A stretch of 11,447 nt of DNA from Candidatus Altarchaeota archaeon (GTDB lineage Archaea; SpSt-1190): NCBI GenBank assembly GCA_018221025.1, contig JAAOXX010000041.1:1-11447 (forward strand), read 5' to 3'. A program made the translations under genes and the position numbers. Every line of letters starts with the position of its first letter. Position 1 is the stretch's first letter. Positions 1-5,613 of the stretch are shown here, in pieces. The notes under the pieces were generated by a model. It had not been told where the DNA came from. It was given only the letters and a program-made list of their open reading frames with translations, and did no database searches.

Positions 1-1
1 A

Positions 2-1315
2 ATTGCTACACACGGTAATGTGGATGGGGTTGAAATTTCAACCATTGGTCTTGAGGAAGATTCTGCCCGCCCAGTAAAACAAGGATTCAATCTTGATAGA
101 CTTGGAGTTCCATTAATTGAGGTCGCAACTGCCCCGTCTATTACGAGTGGTGAAGATGCAAAAAAACTTGCAAAAAAAATTGGCGCGCTTTTTAGGATGG
201 CCAAGGTTAAGCGGGGACTTGGAACAATTAGACAAGACTTGAATATTTCAATTCCAGAAGGTGCCCGCGTTGAAATCAAAGGGGTTCAAGACTTAAGCTT
301 AATACCTTTGATTGTTGACAATGAGGTTGAGCGACAGAAAAACATTGTAAGACTGAGGAATAAAATGAAAGTGAGCTTTTCAAAAACACAAGATGTAACA
401 CCGATATTCAAAAAAACTGAAAATAAGATTTTCCAAAACACAAAGGTTTTTGCAGCATTAATTCACAATTCAAAAGGTCTCTTCGCCGAAAAACTTCATC
501 CCAGAAAACACCTTGGGCAGGAAATTGCGGAGTATGTGAAATCTTTCAGATATGGTGGTTTTGTGCACTCCGATGAAAAACATACTCCAGTTGAACTCAA
601 AAAACTTAGAGTGAAACTAAAAGCTAAATCAACTGACCTTTTAGTTCTGGCTGCAGGGGACAGACAAGTGATTTCATTAATTAAAGAAAGGCTTAAGCAG
701 CTCTCTCATGGAGTTTCAGAAGACACACGAAAAGCCAATGCTGATGGTTTCACCGCCTTCCTTAGACCATTGCCAACAGGTGCAAGAATGTATCCTGAAA
801 CAGATATACTCCCATTCAAACTCCCATTAGTAGATTCACTTGAGCGTCCCGAAGACCGACTTGCCAAATTGAAAAAAATCATGCCACATGATATTGCAAA
901 CAAACTTTGTATGAGTCCAGAATACTATATTTTCAAGAGGCTTGGGAGGGTACCTATACTCGGTGTGGTTTTGACTAATTACTTACCGGCCCTCCGCAGA
1001 AAAGGGATTGAAATTTCTGAAGAGCATTTGAAGGAATTACTAAGACTATACAAACTGAACAGGGTTCCAAAAGATGGATTGATGCAGGCACTTGGTGACA
1101 TAGCAAAAGGAGAATCTGTGGACCTTGACGAGGTTAATCCAGATGAAGTTCGAGCTTTTGTTAAAGAGTTGATAATTAAGAAAAAATCATACATTTTATC
1201 TTCACCAGACCCAATCAAAGGATTAATGGGTCTTGTAATGAAAAAATACCGAGGCAAGCTTCCAGGCAAGTGGATTTCTATAATAATTCGTGAAGAACTC
1301 GAGGCCATAAAATAA
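2..1315 (+). CDS. gatE: Glu-tRNA(Gln) amidotransferase subunit E, 5'-truncated by window edge
   Basis: GatE works with GatD to convert Glu-tRNA(Gln) to Gln-tRNA(Gln) in archaea; GatE binds the tRNA and carries the kinase/transamidase half. The reading frame is open from base 2 with no stop, so the start lies outside the window. The 437 residues seen are roughly the last 70 percent of a family member of about 620-630 residues. Diagnostic blocks are GLEEDSAR and LDRLGVPLIEVAT near fragment residues 15-45, a GAD-type insertion domain at about 140-265 (also found in bacterial AspRS), the block RPLPTGARMYPETD at about 252-267, and a helical YqeY-like tail to the stop. The archaeal-only GatDE route is strong evidence for domain of origin. 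The next gene starts 23 bases downstream on the same strand. Confidence 0.96.
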   Translation: MATHGNVDGVEISTIGLEEDSARPVKQGFNLDRLGVPLIEVATAPSITSGEDAKKLAKKIGALFRMAKVKRGLGTIRQDLNISIPEGARVEIKGVQDLSLIPLIVDNEVERQKNIVRLRNKMKVSFSKTQDVTPIFKKTENKIFQNTKVFAALIHNSKGLFAEKLHPRKHLGQEIAEYVKSFRYGGFVHSDEKHTPVELKKLRVKLKAKSTDLLVLAAGDRQVISLIKERLKQLSHGVSEDTRKANADGFTAFLRPLPTGARMYPETDILPFKLPLVDSLERPEDRLAKLKKIMPHDIANKLCMSPEYYIFKRLGRVPILGVVLTNYLPALRRKGIEISEEHLKELLRLYKLNRVPKDGLMQALGDIAKGESVDLDEVNPDEVRAFVKELIIKKKSYILSSPDPIKGLMGLVMKKYRGKLPGKWISIIIREELEAIK

Positions 1316-1338
1316 AAACCCTCTCGTTTCCATAGACC

Positions 1339-1647
1339 ATGGTGAATCTTTCAGACTTGCAAGAAGAAATTATGCGGAACAAAAAAGCACGGGGTTTCAA
1401 TACTACTGATGTTGGACTCGAGTTGATTTTTATGACTGAAGAATTAGGTGAACTGGCGAAAGCGTATGTGAAGAGTAATCGAAAATTTGCTTCCGAAATT
1501 AATAACAGGGAAGACATCCTTAATGGGGTTGCAGATGTGCTAATTTATGGTATTGCGATTTGTGCAATGATGGGTGAAGATGTAGGCAAGGTATTGGAAA
1601 ATAAAATCGAATTCAATAAAACGAGAACCCACAACAGACACGCATAA
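1339..1647 (+). CDS. MazG-like nucleotide pyrophosphohydrolase
   Basis: A 102-residue all-alpha protein of the MazG-like NTP pyrophosphohydrolase superfamily, which hydrolyses (often non-canonical) NTPs to NMP and pyrophosphate and is thought to clean the nucleotide pool. The first metal-binding helix reads EELGELAKAY (residues about 34-43) and supplies ExxE. The second is GVADVLIYG (about 62-70), where the usual ExxD is only GxxD, so the glutamate appears lost or shifted. The C-terminal KTRTHNRH resembles the family's basic tail. No Shine-Dalgarno precedes the ATG. An AT-rich element at 1306-1316, across the gatE stop, lies about 27 bases upstream and could be a TATA box giving a leaderless mRNA. 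The exact substrate cannot be told from sequence. Confidence 0.8.
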   Translation: MVNLSDLQEEIMRNKKARGFNTTDVGLELIFMTEELGELAKAYVKSNRKFASEINNREDILNGVADVLIYGIAICAMMGEDVGKVLENKIEFNKTRTHNRHA

Positions 1648-1700
1648 TCAGATTGGGTCGGCATCATCACAGCTCACTCAGATACCCTGGGGGTCATCAC
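1648..1700 (-). ncRNA. Box C/D guide sRNA (2'-O-methylation guide), 53-nt core
   Basis: Read on the minus strand, the order is: box C GTGATGA (1694-1700), a 12-nt spacer (1682-1693), box D' CTGA (1678-1681), a 7-nt linker, box C' GTGATGA (1664-1670), a second 12-nt spacer (1652-1663), then box D CTGA (1648-1651). All four boxes match consensus exactly and both guides are 12 nt, the canonical archaeal layout recognised by L7Ae, Nop5 and fibrillarin. By the N+5 rule the D' guide (CCCCCAGGGTAT) would direct methylation of the C at position 5 of target AUACCCUGGGGG. The D guide (TGCCGACCCAAT) targets the G at position 5 of AUUGGGUCGGCA. The first target resembles both the 16S 790 loop and an ACCCUGGGGG segment of archaeal 23S; the second I cannot place. 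Box D abuts the mazG-like stop codon on the other strand. Confidence 0.9.
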
Positions 1701-1701
1701 T

Positions 1702-1718
1702 GTCCCGCATAGCGGAAC
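1702..1718. other. Hairpin 7 bp stem / 3 nt loop beside the sRNA
   Basis: GTCCCGC (1702-1708) and GCGGAAC (1712-1718) form a 7-bp stem with one wobble and loop ATA. Read on the minus strand it ends one base before box C, so it could be a 5' extension trimmed from the sRNA. Read on the plus strand it is followed by TAATTGGAATTGTTTTT and might help end the mazG-like transcript. Either reading is inference. Confidence 0.4.
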
Positions 1719-1739
1719 TAATTGGAATTGTTTTTCAAT

Positions 1740-1750
1740 GCTTATAATAT
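1740..1750 (-). promoter_or_regulatory. Candidate TATA box for the C/D sRNA
   Basis: On the minus strand the element reads GATATTATAAGC, centred near 1746. Transcription about 26 bases downstream would begin near 1720, just 5' of the hairpin and box C. The element is nearly symmetric, so plus-strand activity is also possible. Confidence 0.4.
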
Positions 1751-1779
1751 CTTCTTAATTGCTGGGGCGCCCACAAACA

Positions 1780-1787
1780 CTTATAAC
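1780..1787 (+). promoter_or_regulatory. TATA box of the eL43-rpoP-...-tbp operon
   Basis: CTTATAAC is centred about 24 bases before the ATG at 1808, with no Shine-Dalgarno between them. That spacing puts the transcription start at or next to the A of the ATG, so the first gene is probably leaderless. A perfect 8-bp palindrome GGGCGCCC at 1765-1772 lies just upstream. Confidence 0.55.
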
Positions 1788-1807
1788 TCTGTCTTAAACT
1801 AATTTAC

Positions 1808-2023
1808 ATGGAAGAGATGCCCATTCCGCGCCGCAGGAGTCATTTTCTGAAAAACGTCGTTTACCTGTTGCTTTTCGCGGCTTTTGGAGGCATCATTTAT
1901 TATGGATACACTACCGGAGAGCTTTTAAACCTCTTGAATTTGCTCCTTAGTCAAGACCCTTTACTACTGGCTTTTGTGTCGGTGATTGGGTTAATTGCAA
2001 TCGCGGTAATCATGGGTGGTTAA
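1808..2023 (+). CDS. Small two-helix membrane protein of unknown function
   Basis: A 71-residue protein I do not recognise. After a basic N-terminus (PRRRSHFLKN, residues 6-15) there is a hydrophobic helix at about 16-34, a short polar-to-leucine-rich stretch, and a second hydrophobic segment at about 50-70 ending in two glycines at the stop. The positive-inside rule suggests the N-terminus is cytoplasmic. It is the first gene of the operon: a TATA box sits 24 bases before its ATG, and its stop codon is immediately followed by the ATG of the eL43 gene with no intervening base. A GGGTGG within its last codons may serve as the ribosome site for eL43. Such coupling suggests co-translation with a ribosomal protein, but no function should be read from that. 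Confidence 0.7.
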   Translation: MEEMPIPRRRSHFLKNVVYLLLFAAFGGIIYYGYTTGELLNLLNLLLSQDPLLLAFVSVIGLIAIAVIMGG

Positions 2024-2239
2024 ATGGCCAAAGAAAAAATGAGAACGGTTAAACGGTTAGGTGCAGGTTATGGTCTTAAGCCCAGGCGTCGTCTTAATGA
2101 GATTGAAGGTGGATACTTAGGAAGGTTGCAAAAGTGCTCAGAATGCGGTGCTCAAAAAGTTAAGCGCATTGAAGCAGGAATTTGGAAATGCCAAAAATGT
2201 AATAGGAAGTTTGCGTCTAACGCATACAGGGTGATTTAA
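2024..2239 (+). CDS. rpl37ae: Large ribosomal subunit protein eL43 (L37Ae)
   Basis: A zinc-binding 50S protein found in archaea and eukaryotes, which binds 23S rRNA. The 71 residues show the basic head KRLGAGYGLKPRRR, the family block EIEGGYLGRLQKCSECG, then a four-cysteine zinc ribbon: C38-x2-C41 and C56-x2-C59, with the conserved GIWKC between. The end FASNAYRVI corresponds to the usual FAGGAY. It is somewhat shorter than typical members (about 80-90). The stop overlaps the ATG of rpoP by one base (TAATG). The eL43-rpoP-pcc1-prefoldin beta order is a widely conserved archaeal cluster, which supports all four calls. Confidence 0.95.
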   Translation: MAKEKMRTVKRLGAGYGLKPRRRLNEIEGGYLGRLQKCSECGAQKVKRIEAGIWKCQKCNRKFASNAYRVI

Positions 2240-2379
2240 TGGGTACTTACAGATGTCTAAAGTGTGGAAAAACAGTTTCAGTGGACCTAAGATTTGAAAA
2301 AGTGAGGTGTCCGTTTTGCGGCTACAAAATACTAGTAAAGATGAGACCACCAATAATCAAGAGTTTCAAGGCACGCTGA
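2239..2379 (+). CDS. rpoP: DNA-directed RNA polymerase subunit P (Rpo12)
   Basis: A 46-residue subunit homologous to eukaryotic Rpb12, which stabilises the Rpo3/Rpo10 assembly platform. It opens MGTYRCLKCGK and has a zinc ribbon made of C6-x2-C9 and C24-x2-C27 (RCPFCGYKILVK). It ends with the typical basic tail RPPIIKSFKAR. GGTGAT at 2230-2235 fits the 16S 3' end and lies 3 bases before the ATG, supporting this start. The ATG shares its A with the eL43 stop codon. The gene is short but every family residue is in place, and its position between eL43 and pcc1 is canonical. Confidence 0.95.
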   Translation: MGTYRCLKCGKTVSVDLRFEKVRCPFCGYKILVKMRPPIIKSFKAR

Positions 2380-2381
2380 TA

Positions 2382-2561
2382 ATGCCTGCTTCGAATGAAG
2401 TATATGAAGCCCTTAAACCGGAAGGCGGAGTTTCTTTTAAAGAAGGGGAACTCAAAATCACAATAAAGGCCGAGAGTCTACGCGACCTGAAAGCAAAGGT
2501 TAATTCGTGGCTTCGGCTTTACGATACCCTAAAGGGGGTAGAAATGGAGGTAATAAAATGA
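2382..2561 (+). CDS. pcc1: KEOPS complex subunit Pcc1
   Basis: Pcc1 is the small dimerising subunit of KEOPS, which with Kae1 makes threonylcarbamoyladenosine at tRNA position 37. With the ATG at 2382 the product is 59 residues. EVYEALKPE, the strand GELKITIKAESL, and KVNSWLRLYDTL match the family core (LxPE ... NSxLRxxxT). Usual members are about 75-85 residues and begin with a beta strand that is mostly missing here. The same frame stays open upstream through the rpoP 3' end to a GTG at 2307 and a TTG at 2316, and the residues there (GTLIMPAS) could supply that strand. The true start is therefore uncertain. ATG at 2382 is two bases past the rpoP stop. The stop overlaps the prefoldin start as ATGA. 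Confidence 0.85.
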   Translation: MPASNEVYEALKPEGGVSFKEGELKITIKAESLRDLKAKVNSWLRLYDTLKGVEMEVIK

Positions 2562-2887
2562 ATAAAGAAATGAGTCCACAACAGCGCTACGCGATGACAC
2601 AGGTTAATGTATATCAACAACAAATGCAGATTTTGATTTCTCAACGTCAGCAACTTGAACTTCAAAAAAAGGAGATTGAAGTTTCTTATGAGGAGCTTGA
2701 AAAAGAAGATGCTAAAGAAGTTTACAAGGCAATTGGTCCGGCATTAATTAAGAAAAAGAAAGCTGATGTATTGCTCGATCTCAAAGATGCTAAAGAGAAA
2801 GTTGAAACTAGAATTAAACTGATTAAGGGTCAGGAAAAAAAGCTTGGGGACAAGATGAAAGAACTAAGCGCTAAAATGGAGGCTTGA
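2558..2887 (+). CDS. pfdB: Prefoldin subunit beta
   Basis: A 109-residue subunit of the hexameric prefoldin chaperone, which captures nascent or unfolded proteins with coiled-coil arms and passes them to the thermosome. Two long coiled-coil helices (about residues 8-55 and 72-108) flank the beta-hairpin region VYKAIGPALIKK at about 55-66, which is the family signature (VYK-xxG-x-ALIKK). GGAGGT at 2546-2551, 6 bases before ATG 2558, decides this start over the in-frame upstream GTG-type codons, and the ATG overlaps the pcc1 stop (ATGA), implying translational coupling. It has the size and position expected in the archaeal eL43-rpoP-pcc1-pfdB cluster. Confidence 0.95.
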   Translation: MNKEMSPQQRYAMTQVNVYQQQMQILISQRQQLELQKKEIEVSYEELEKEDAKEVYKAIGPALIKKKKADVLLDLKDAKEKVETRIKLIKGQEKKLGDKMKELSAKMEA

Positions 2888-2889
2888 TT

Positions 2890-3156
2890 ATGGATGGGCT
2901 CAAACGTGCGTTGGAATTACTTGATACTATTGTTTCAGATACTACAGTACCAAAGAATATTCGTGACACGTGTGGTGCAGCTCTTACCCGTCTTAATAAT
3001 CAAACTGAACGTGTTCATATTAGAATTGGTGCGGCCCTCAGTATGCTCGACGAATTGAGTCAGGATCCAAATCTTCCATTTCATACACGAACTGAGGTGT
3101 GGGAGGTTGCAAGTTTACTTGAGACTGCGTCGACCAGTGCGGAAGCAAAGTGTTAA
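2890..3156 (+). CDS. UPF0147 family protein
   Basis: An 88-residue helical protein of the archaeal UPF0147 family, of unknown function. Signature stretches are DTTVPKNIRDTCGAAL (about residues 17-32), RIGAALSMLDELSQDPNLPFH (about 44-64) and TRTEVWEVASLLET at the end. The start is ATG 2890 rather than the in-frame TTG at 2884, because GGAGG at 2878-2882 lies 7 bases from the ATG but only 1 base from the TTG. The Shine-Dalgarno sits inside the last codons of the prefoldin gene, whose stop is 2 bases before the ATG. Its recurring company with translation and chaperone genes in archaea hints at a housekeeping role, but none is established from this sequence. Confidence 0.92.
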   Translation: MDGLKRALELLDTIVSDTTVPKNIRDTCGAALTRLNNQTERVHIRIGAALSMLDELSQDPNLPFHTRTEVWEVASLLETASTSAEAKC

Positions 3157-3188
3157 TATATGTCCCGTATAAGTTTCTTGGTGGTAAT

Positions 3189-3518
3189 ATGGTGTTAGGT
3201 AATTTACTCAAATCTGGTAGAAAAAAAGAAGAACATGTAGTTGAAGCCCGGGTCTCGAAGGATATTCAACCACGACTCAAAATGGGATTAATGGTCATGG
3301 AAAGACATGCCGATTTAGAGAAGATTCTTTCTAAATTTAGAAAGGGCGATATAGTTTTACTCGTCAAGATTAGCCCACTTAGGGAAAAAGATATGAACGA
3401 ATTAAAGAAGGCTGTTGAGCGATTGAAGACGCACTGCAGTGTAACTGGTTCAGACTTAGCTGCACTTGATGATAACTGGATAGTCCTTGTTCCTCCAGTT
3501 GTTGAAATTGCAAGGTAA
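3189..3518 (+). CDS. sepF: Archaeal cell division protein SepF
   Basis: SepF anchors FtsZ to the membrane at the division site in FtsZ-containing archaea lacking FtsA. The 109-residue product starts with a short amphipathic basic segment (MVLGNLLKSGRKK) that fits the membrane-targeting sequence, then a linker, then the SepF fold from about residue 27. Its signature is RKGDIVLLVKISPLREKD and ELKKAVERLKTHCSVTGSDLAALDDNWIVLVPP, split here for length. The in-frame GTG at 3150 would add 13 residues ahead of the membrane helix and overlap UPF0147, so I prefer ATG 3189, which has GGTGGT at 3180-3185 just upstream. Its stop is read through in another frame by zpr1. Finding it inside an information-processing operon is unusual. 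Confidence 0.9.
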   Translation: MVLGNLLKSGRKKEEHVVEARVSKDIQPRLKMGLMVMERHADLEKILSKFRKGDIVLLVKISPLREKDMNELKKAVERLKTHCSVTGSDLAALDDNWIVLVPPVVEIAR

Positions 3519-3972
3519 GCTTGTTTGCCCAGCGTGTGGCAAACTCATTCACTTTTCTATTGTTGAAAAGATAGACTTTATGGGGGAGGGTGTTTCATTA
3601 TTTGCATTTAACTGTGAATGTGGTTACAAAGGAACGGATGTTTTCCCTGAAAAAATTCATGAGCCTCGTTCACTAATTTTAAAAGTGAATGGAGATCTAA
3701 ATACACTCGTGGCTAGGAGTTCCACAGGAACTATACGTATACCCGAAATTGGTGCAGAAATAAAACCAGGTCCTGCTTCGCAGGGATTCATAACTACTAT
3801 AGAGGGGATACTACTAAGAATCAGAAAGGTTTTTCACACTAAACCCAATAAAATCGACGCTCTACTGTCCGGAGAACCATTTACGCTAGTAATCAAAGAT
3901 CCTGCTGGTACGAGTGCCATTGATTCACCAGATGCTCGAATAGATATACTAAATGATAAGTATTCTTTTTAA
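3508..3972 (+). CDS. ZPR1-type zinc finger protein (single zinc finger)
   Basis: Archaeal relative of eukaryotic ZPR1, whose homologs bind or chaperone eEF1A. About 154 residues: a zinc finger near the N-terminus (CPACGK, then FNCECGYKGTDV) followed by the family beta domain with EPRSLILKV, DLNTLVARSSTGTIRIPEIGAEIKPGPASQGFITTIEGIL. The second zinc knuckle is C-x-C here, where the family usually has C-x2-C. No ATG is available: the frame has TTG codons at 3487, 3499, 3502 and 3508, all inside the sepF 3' end. I chose 3508 because it overlaps sepF least and leaves six residues before the first cysteine; 3502 is equally possible. The stop is 21 bases before the tbp start. Confidence 0.85.
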   Translation: MQGKLVCPACGKLIHFSIVEKIDFMGEGVSLFAFNCECGYKGTDVFPEKIHEPRSLILKVNGDLNTLVARSSTGTIRIPEIGAEIKPGPASQGFITTIEGILLRIRKVFHTKPNKIDALLSGEPFTLVIKDPAGTSAIDSPDARIDILNDKYSF

Positions 3973-3974
3973 AC
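3965..3974 (+). promoter_or_regulatory. Candidate internal TATA box for tbp
   Basis: CTTTTTAAAC spans the zpr1 stop and is centred about 25 bases before the tbp GTG. No Shine-Dalgarno precedes that GTG. This fits a leaderless extra promoter inside the operon, though the element is only AT-rich and could be chance. Confidence 0.35.
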
Positions 3975-3993
3975 CCTGACACCTAGATTTCCT

Positions 3994-4548
3994 GTGGAGA
4001 CTGGATACCAAGTTCAAAACGTCGTTGTGACGGGCAGATTGGCGGACAGCATGAATCTTGTAGAGATGCACAACAAAGTTTCTGATAGTGTTTATGAACC
4101 TGGTAAATTCCCAGCGCTCAGAATCAAGAAATTTGGAGTGGGATTTTTACTATATAGTTCAGGTAATTTTGTCTGCAGTGGTTCAAGGAGTACTGACCTT
4201 GCTCAGGAAAAAGTGAATAGTTTAGTTGAGATGCTTTGTAAGGATGGATTCAAAGTTAAGTGTGATAATGTAGAAGTCCGAAACATTGTTGTTTCAGTTG
4301 ACCTTAAAAAAAGTTTGAAGCTTCATGAATTGGCTTATGCAATTCCTGACTCTGAATATGATCCGGAGGCATTCCCTGGAATGAAACTAAGAAAGGGTTC
4401 AACTCGAATTCTTGTGTTTAGAACTGGTAAAGCAATTATCCCAGGTCTCCGAACAATCGAAGAGATTGAAAGTACAATTGGTTGGCTTGAAAATACTATC
4501 ATTGCCGCTGAAGGTGAAATTGAGACTTTTGAAAAACCCAAGTACTAA
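3994..4548 (+). CDS. tbp: TATA-box-binding protein (TBP)
   Basis: General transcription factor that bends promoter DNA and recruits TFB. The 184 residues form the two imperfect repeats of the TBP saddle (about 7-86 and 93-172). Each has the minor-groove Asn (N9 in VQNVVVT and N97 in VRNIVVSVD), the YxPxxFP block (34-40 and 122-128) and the SGN/TGK turn. Three of the four intercalating aromatic positions are Phe (F39, F127, F142); the fourth, in LLYSSG, is Tyr54. Both repeats look two residues short in the loop after FPx compared with typical TBPs. The start is GTG 3994; the frame is closed upstream by the zpr1 stop. TTTTTAAA at 3966-3973 lies about 25 bases ahead, so a leaderless internal promoter is possible. 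The stop overlaps the trpS stop by 4 bases. Confidence 0.96.
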   Translation: METGYQVQNVVVTGRLADSMNLVEMHNKVSDSVYEPGKFPALRIKKFGVGFLLYSSGNFVCSGSRSTDLAQEKVNSLVEMLCKDGFKVKCDNVEVRNIVVSVDLKKSLKLHELAYAIPDSEYDPEAFPGMKLRKGSTRILVFRTGKAIIPGLRTIEEIESTIGWLENTIIAAEGEIETFEKPKY

Positions 4549-5609
4549 ACTTCAAAGTCTTCGAGTTCTGGAGCAAATTTTCCAACCTTGTCTCTAGCTT
4601 TTTCCCTTTCCTTTTGGTGGGCCTCAAGCATCTTCCAAGTCTTCTCAAGTAGGTCAAGTTTATTTTCTCCACTCAAGATTTCTCCTTTGGCTGCACGCTT
4701 AACAATATCATGGTCTTCGAAGACCGTTTTCTGATAATTACATACGACACAAACTTCAGTATTACACCCGAGTTTCCTGTGCTCTTCCACAGTCTCGCGC
4801 CCACCAGTGAATGCATTCATTATTTTCTTTTTCAATTGTTCATATGTGTCAGTTGTGAAAATCGCAGTCTCTGGTTTTGAGCTACTCATTTTTCCACCCC
4901 TCAGTCCTGGGAGGAATTTACTCAAAATGTCTCCGGGTTTGGGTAGTCCAACCTTGGGTGCAACATCACGGGTTAGCTTCACGAAAACGTCTTGGTCGAC
5001 ACCAATTGGAACAATAGTAGGAATTCCTAATTTTAGGCTGGGGTATAGAATATGTGCCGCTTGCATGGCTGGATAGAATTGCAGCCCAATTGTGCTTTCA
5101 GGGGCAAATCCCATTGCTGACCTGACTGTATTAGCAGTCATATGTGAACTAAGTCTAATTGCAAGATTATACACCTCTTGCTTCATATTTACTAGGTCAA
5201 GCATGACCTCTGTTTTTTTGGGGTCGTAGCCTAATGCAATTATGTCGAGCAGATTTTCATAGTCCATTTTAATTAAGTGTTCAATAGATAAACCTCTTGC
5301 GAGGAGTTTTTCATCATCACTAAATGGGATGAATACGTGTGCATCAAACTTGTCCTGCATGTGCTTCATAAATTTCCAAAGAAGCAGGTGTCCAAGATGC
5401 ATATTCATACTCGGTCCACGACCCGTCATTATTGCAAACTTATCCTGAATTATTTTATCTAGGTCGCGGTGAGCAAAATACAAGTCTGGAACGAGGTGAT
5501 AGTCTAATTTTTTAGCAAGCTGAGTGTCAATCATTTTTGCTCCAAAATTCTTGATGAGTCTATCATAATCAACATCATCTTCGACATTGTAGGCATCCAT
5601 GATTTCCAT
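4545..5609 (-). CDS. trpS: Tryptophan--tRNA ligase, archaeal/eukaryotic type
   Basis: Class I synthetase that charges tRNA(Trp). About 354 residues from ATG 5609. The signature IMTGRGPSMNMHLGHLL (about residues 60-76) carries the HIGH-equivalent MHLGH, and RGGKMSSSKPETAIF (about 240-254) carries KMSKS. Other family blocks are FSDDEKLL, IALGYDPKKTEVM, IGVDQDVFVKLTRDVAPKVG and GGRETVEEHRKLG. The N-terminal VDYDRLIKNFGAKMID is the typical archaeal opening. Starts at GTG 5618 and ATG 5600 are also in frame; GTG 5618 lies within an inverted repeat and ATG 5600 fits a leaderless mRNA from the AT-rich box at 5620-5629. Convergent with tbp, sharing CTAA so that both stop codons overlap. Confidence 0.95.
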   Translation of the reverse strand: MEIMDAYNVEDDVDYDRLIKNFGAKMIDTQLAKKLDYHLVPDLYFAHRDLDKIIQDKFAIMTGRGPSMNMHLGHLLLWKFMKHMQDKFDAHVFIPFSDDEKLLARGLSIEHLIKMDYENLLDIIALGYDPKKTEVMLDLVNMKQEVYNLAIRLSSHMTANTVRSAMGFAPESTIGLQFYPAMQAAHILYPSLKLGIPTIVPIGVDQDVFVKLTRDVAPKVGLPKPGDILSKFLPGLRGGKMSSSKPETAIFTTDTYEQLKKKIMNAFTGGRETVEEHRKLGCNTEVCVVCNYQKTVFEDHDIVKRAAKGEILSGENKLDLLEKTWKMLEAHQKEREKARDKVGKFAPELEDFEV

Positions 5610-5613
5610 TGTG

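Noticed and set aside
1652..1700. Plus strand here resembles pieces of 23S rRNA (GTCGGC...CATCACA, ACCCTGGGGG), as if an rRNA fragment
   Set aside because: The likeness is explained by rRNA-complementary guides and the TCATCAC complement of box C; the exact C/D box layout on the other strand is a better account.
2884..2889. UPF0147 start at TTG 2884
   Set aside because: GGAGG at 2878-2882 is too close to it; ATG 2890 has normal 7-base spacing.
3150..3188. SepF start at GTG 3150
   Set aside because: It would put 13 unrelated residues before the membrane-targeting helix and overlap the UPF0147 gene.
4807..5076. Open frame of 89 codons on the plus strand within trpS
   Set aside because: Antisense to an intact, strongly conserved gene; no family features.
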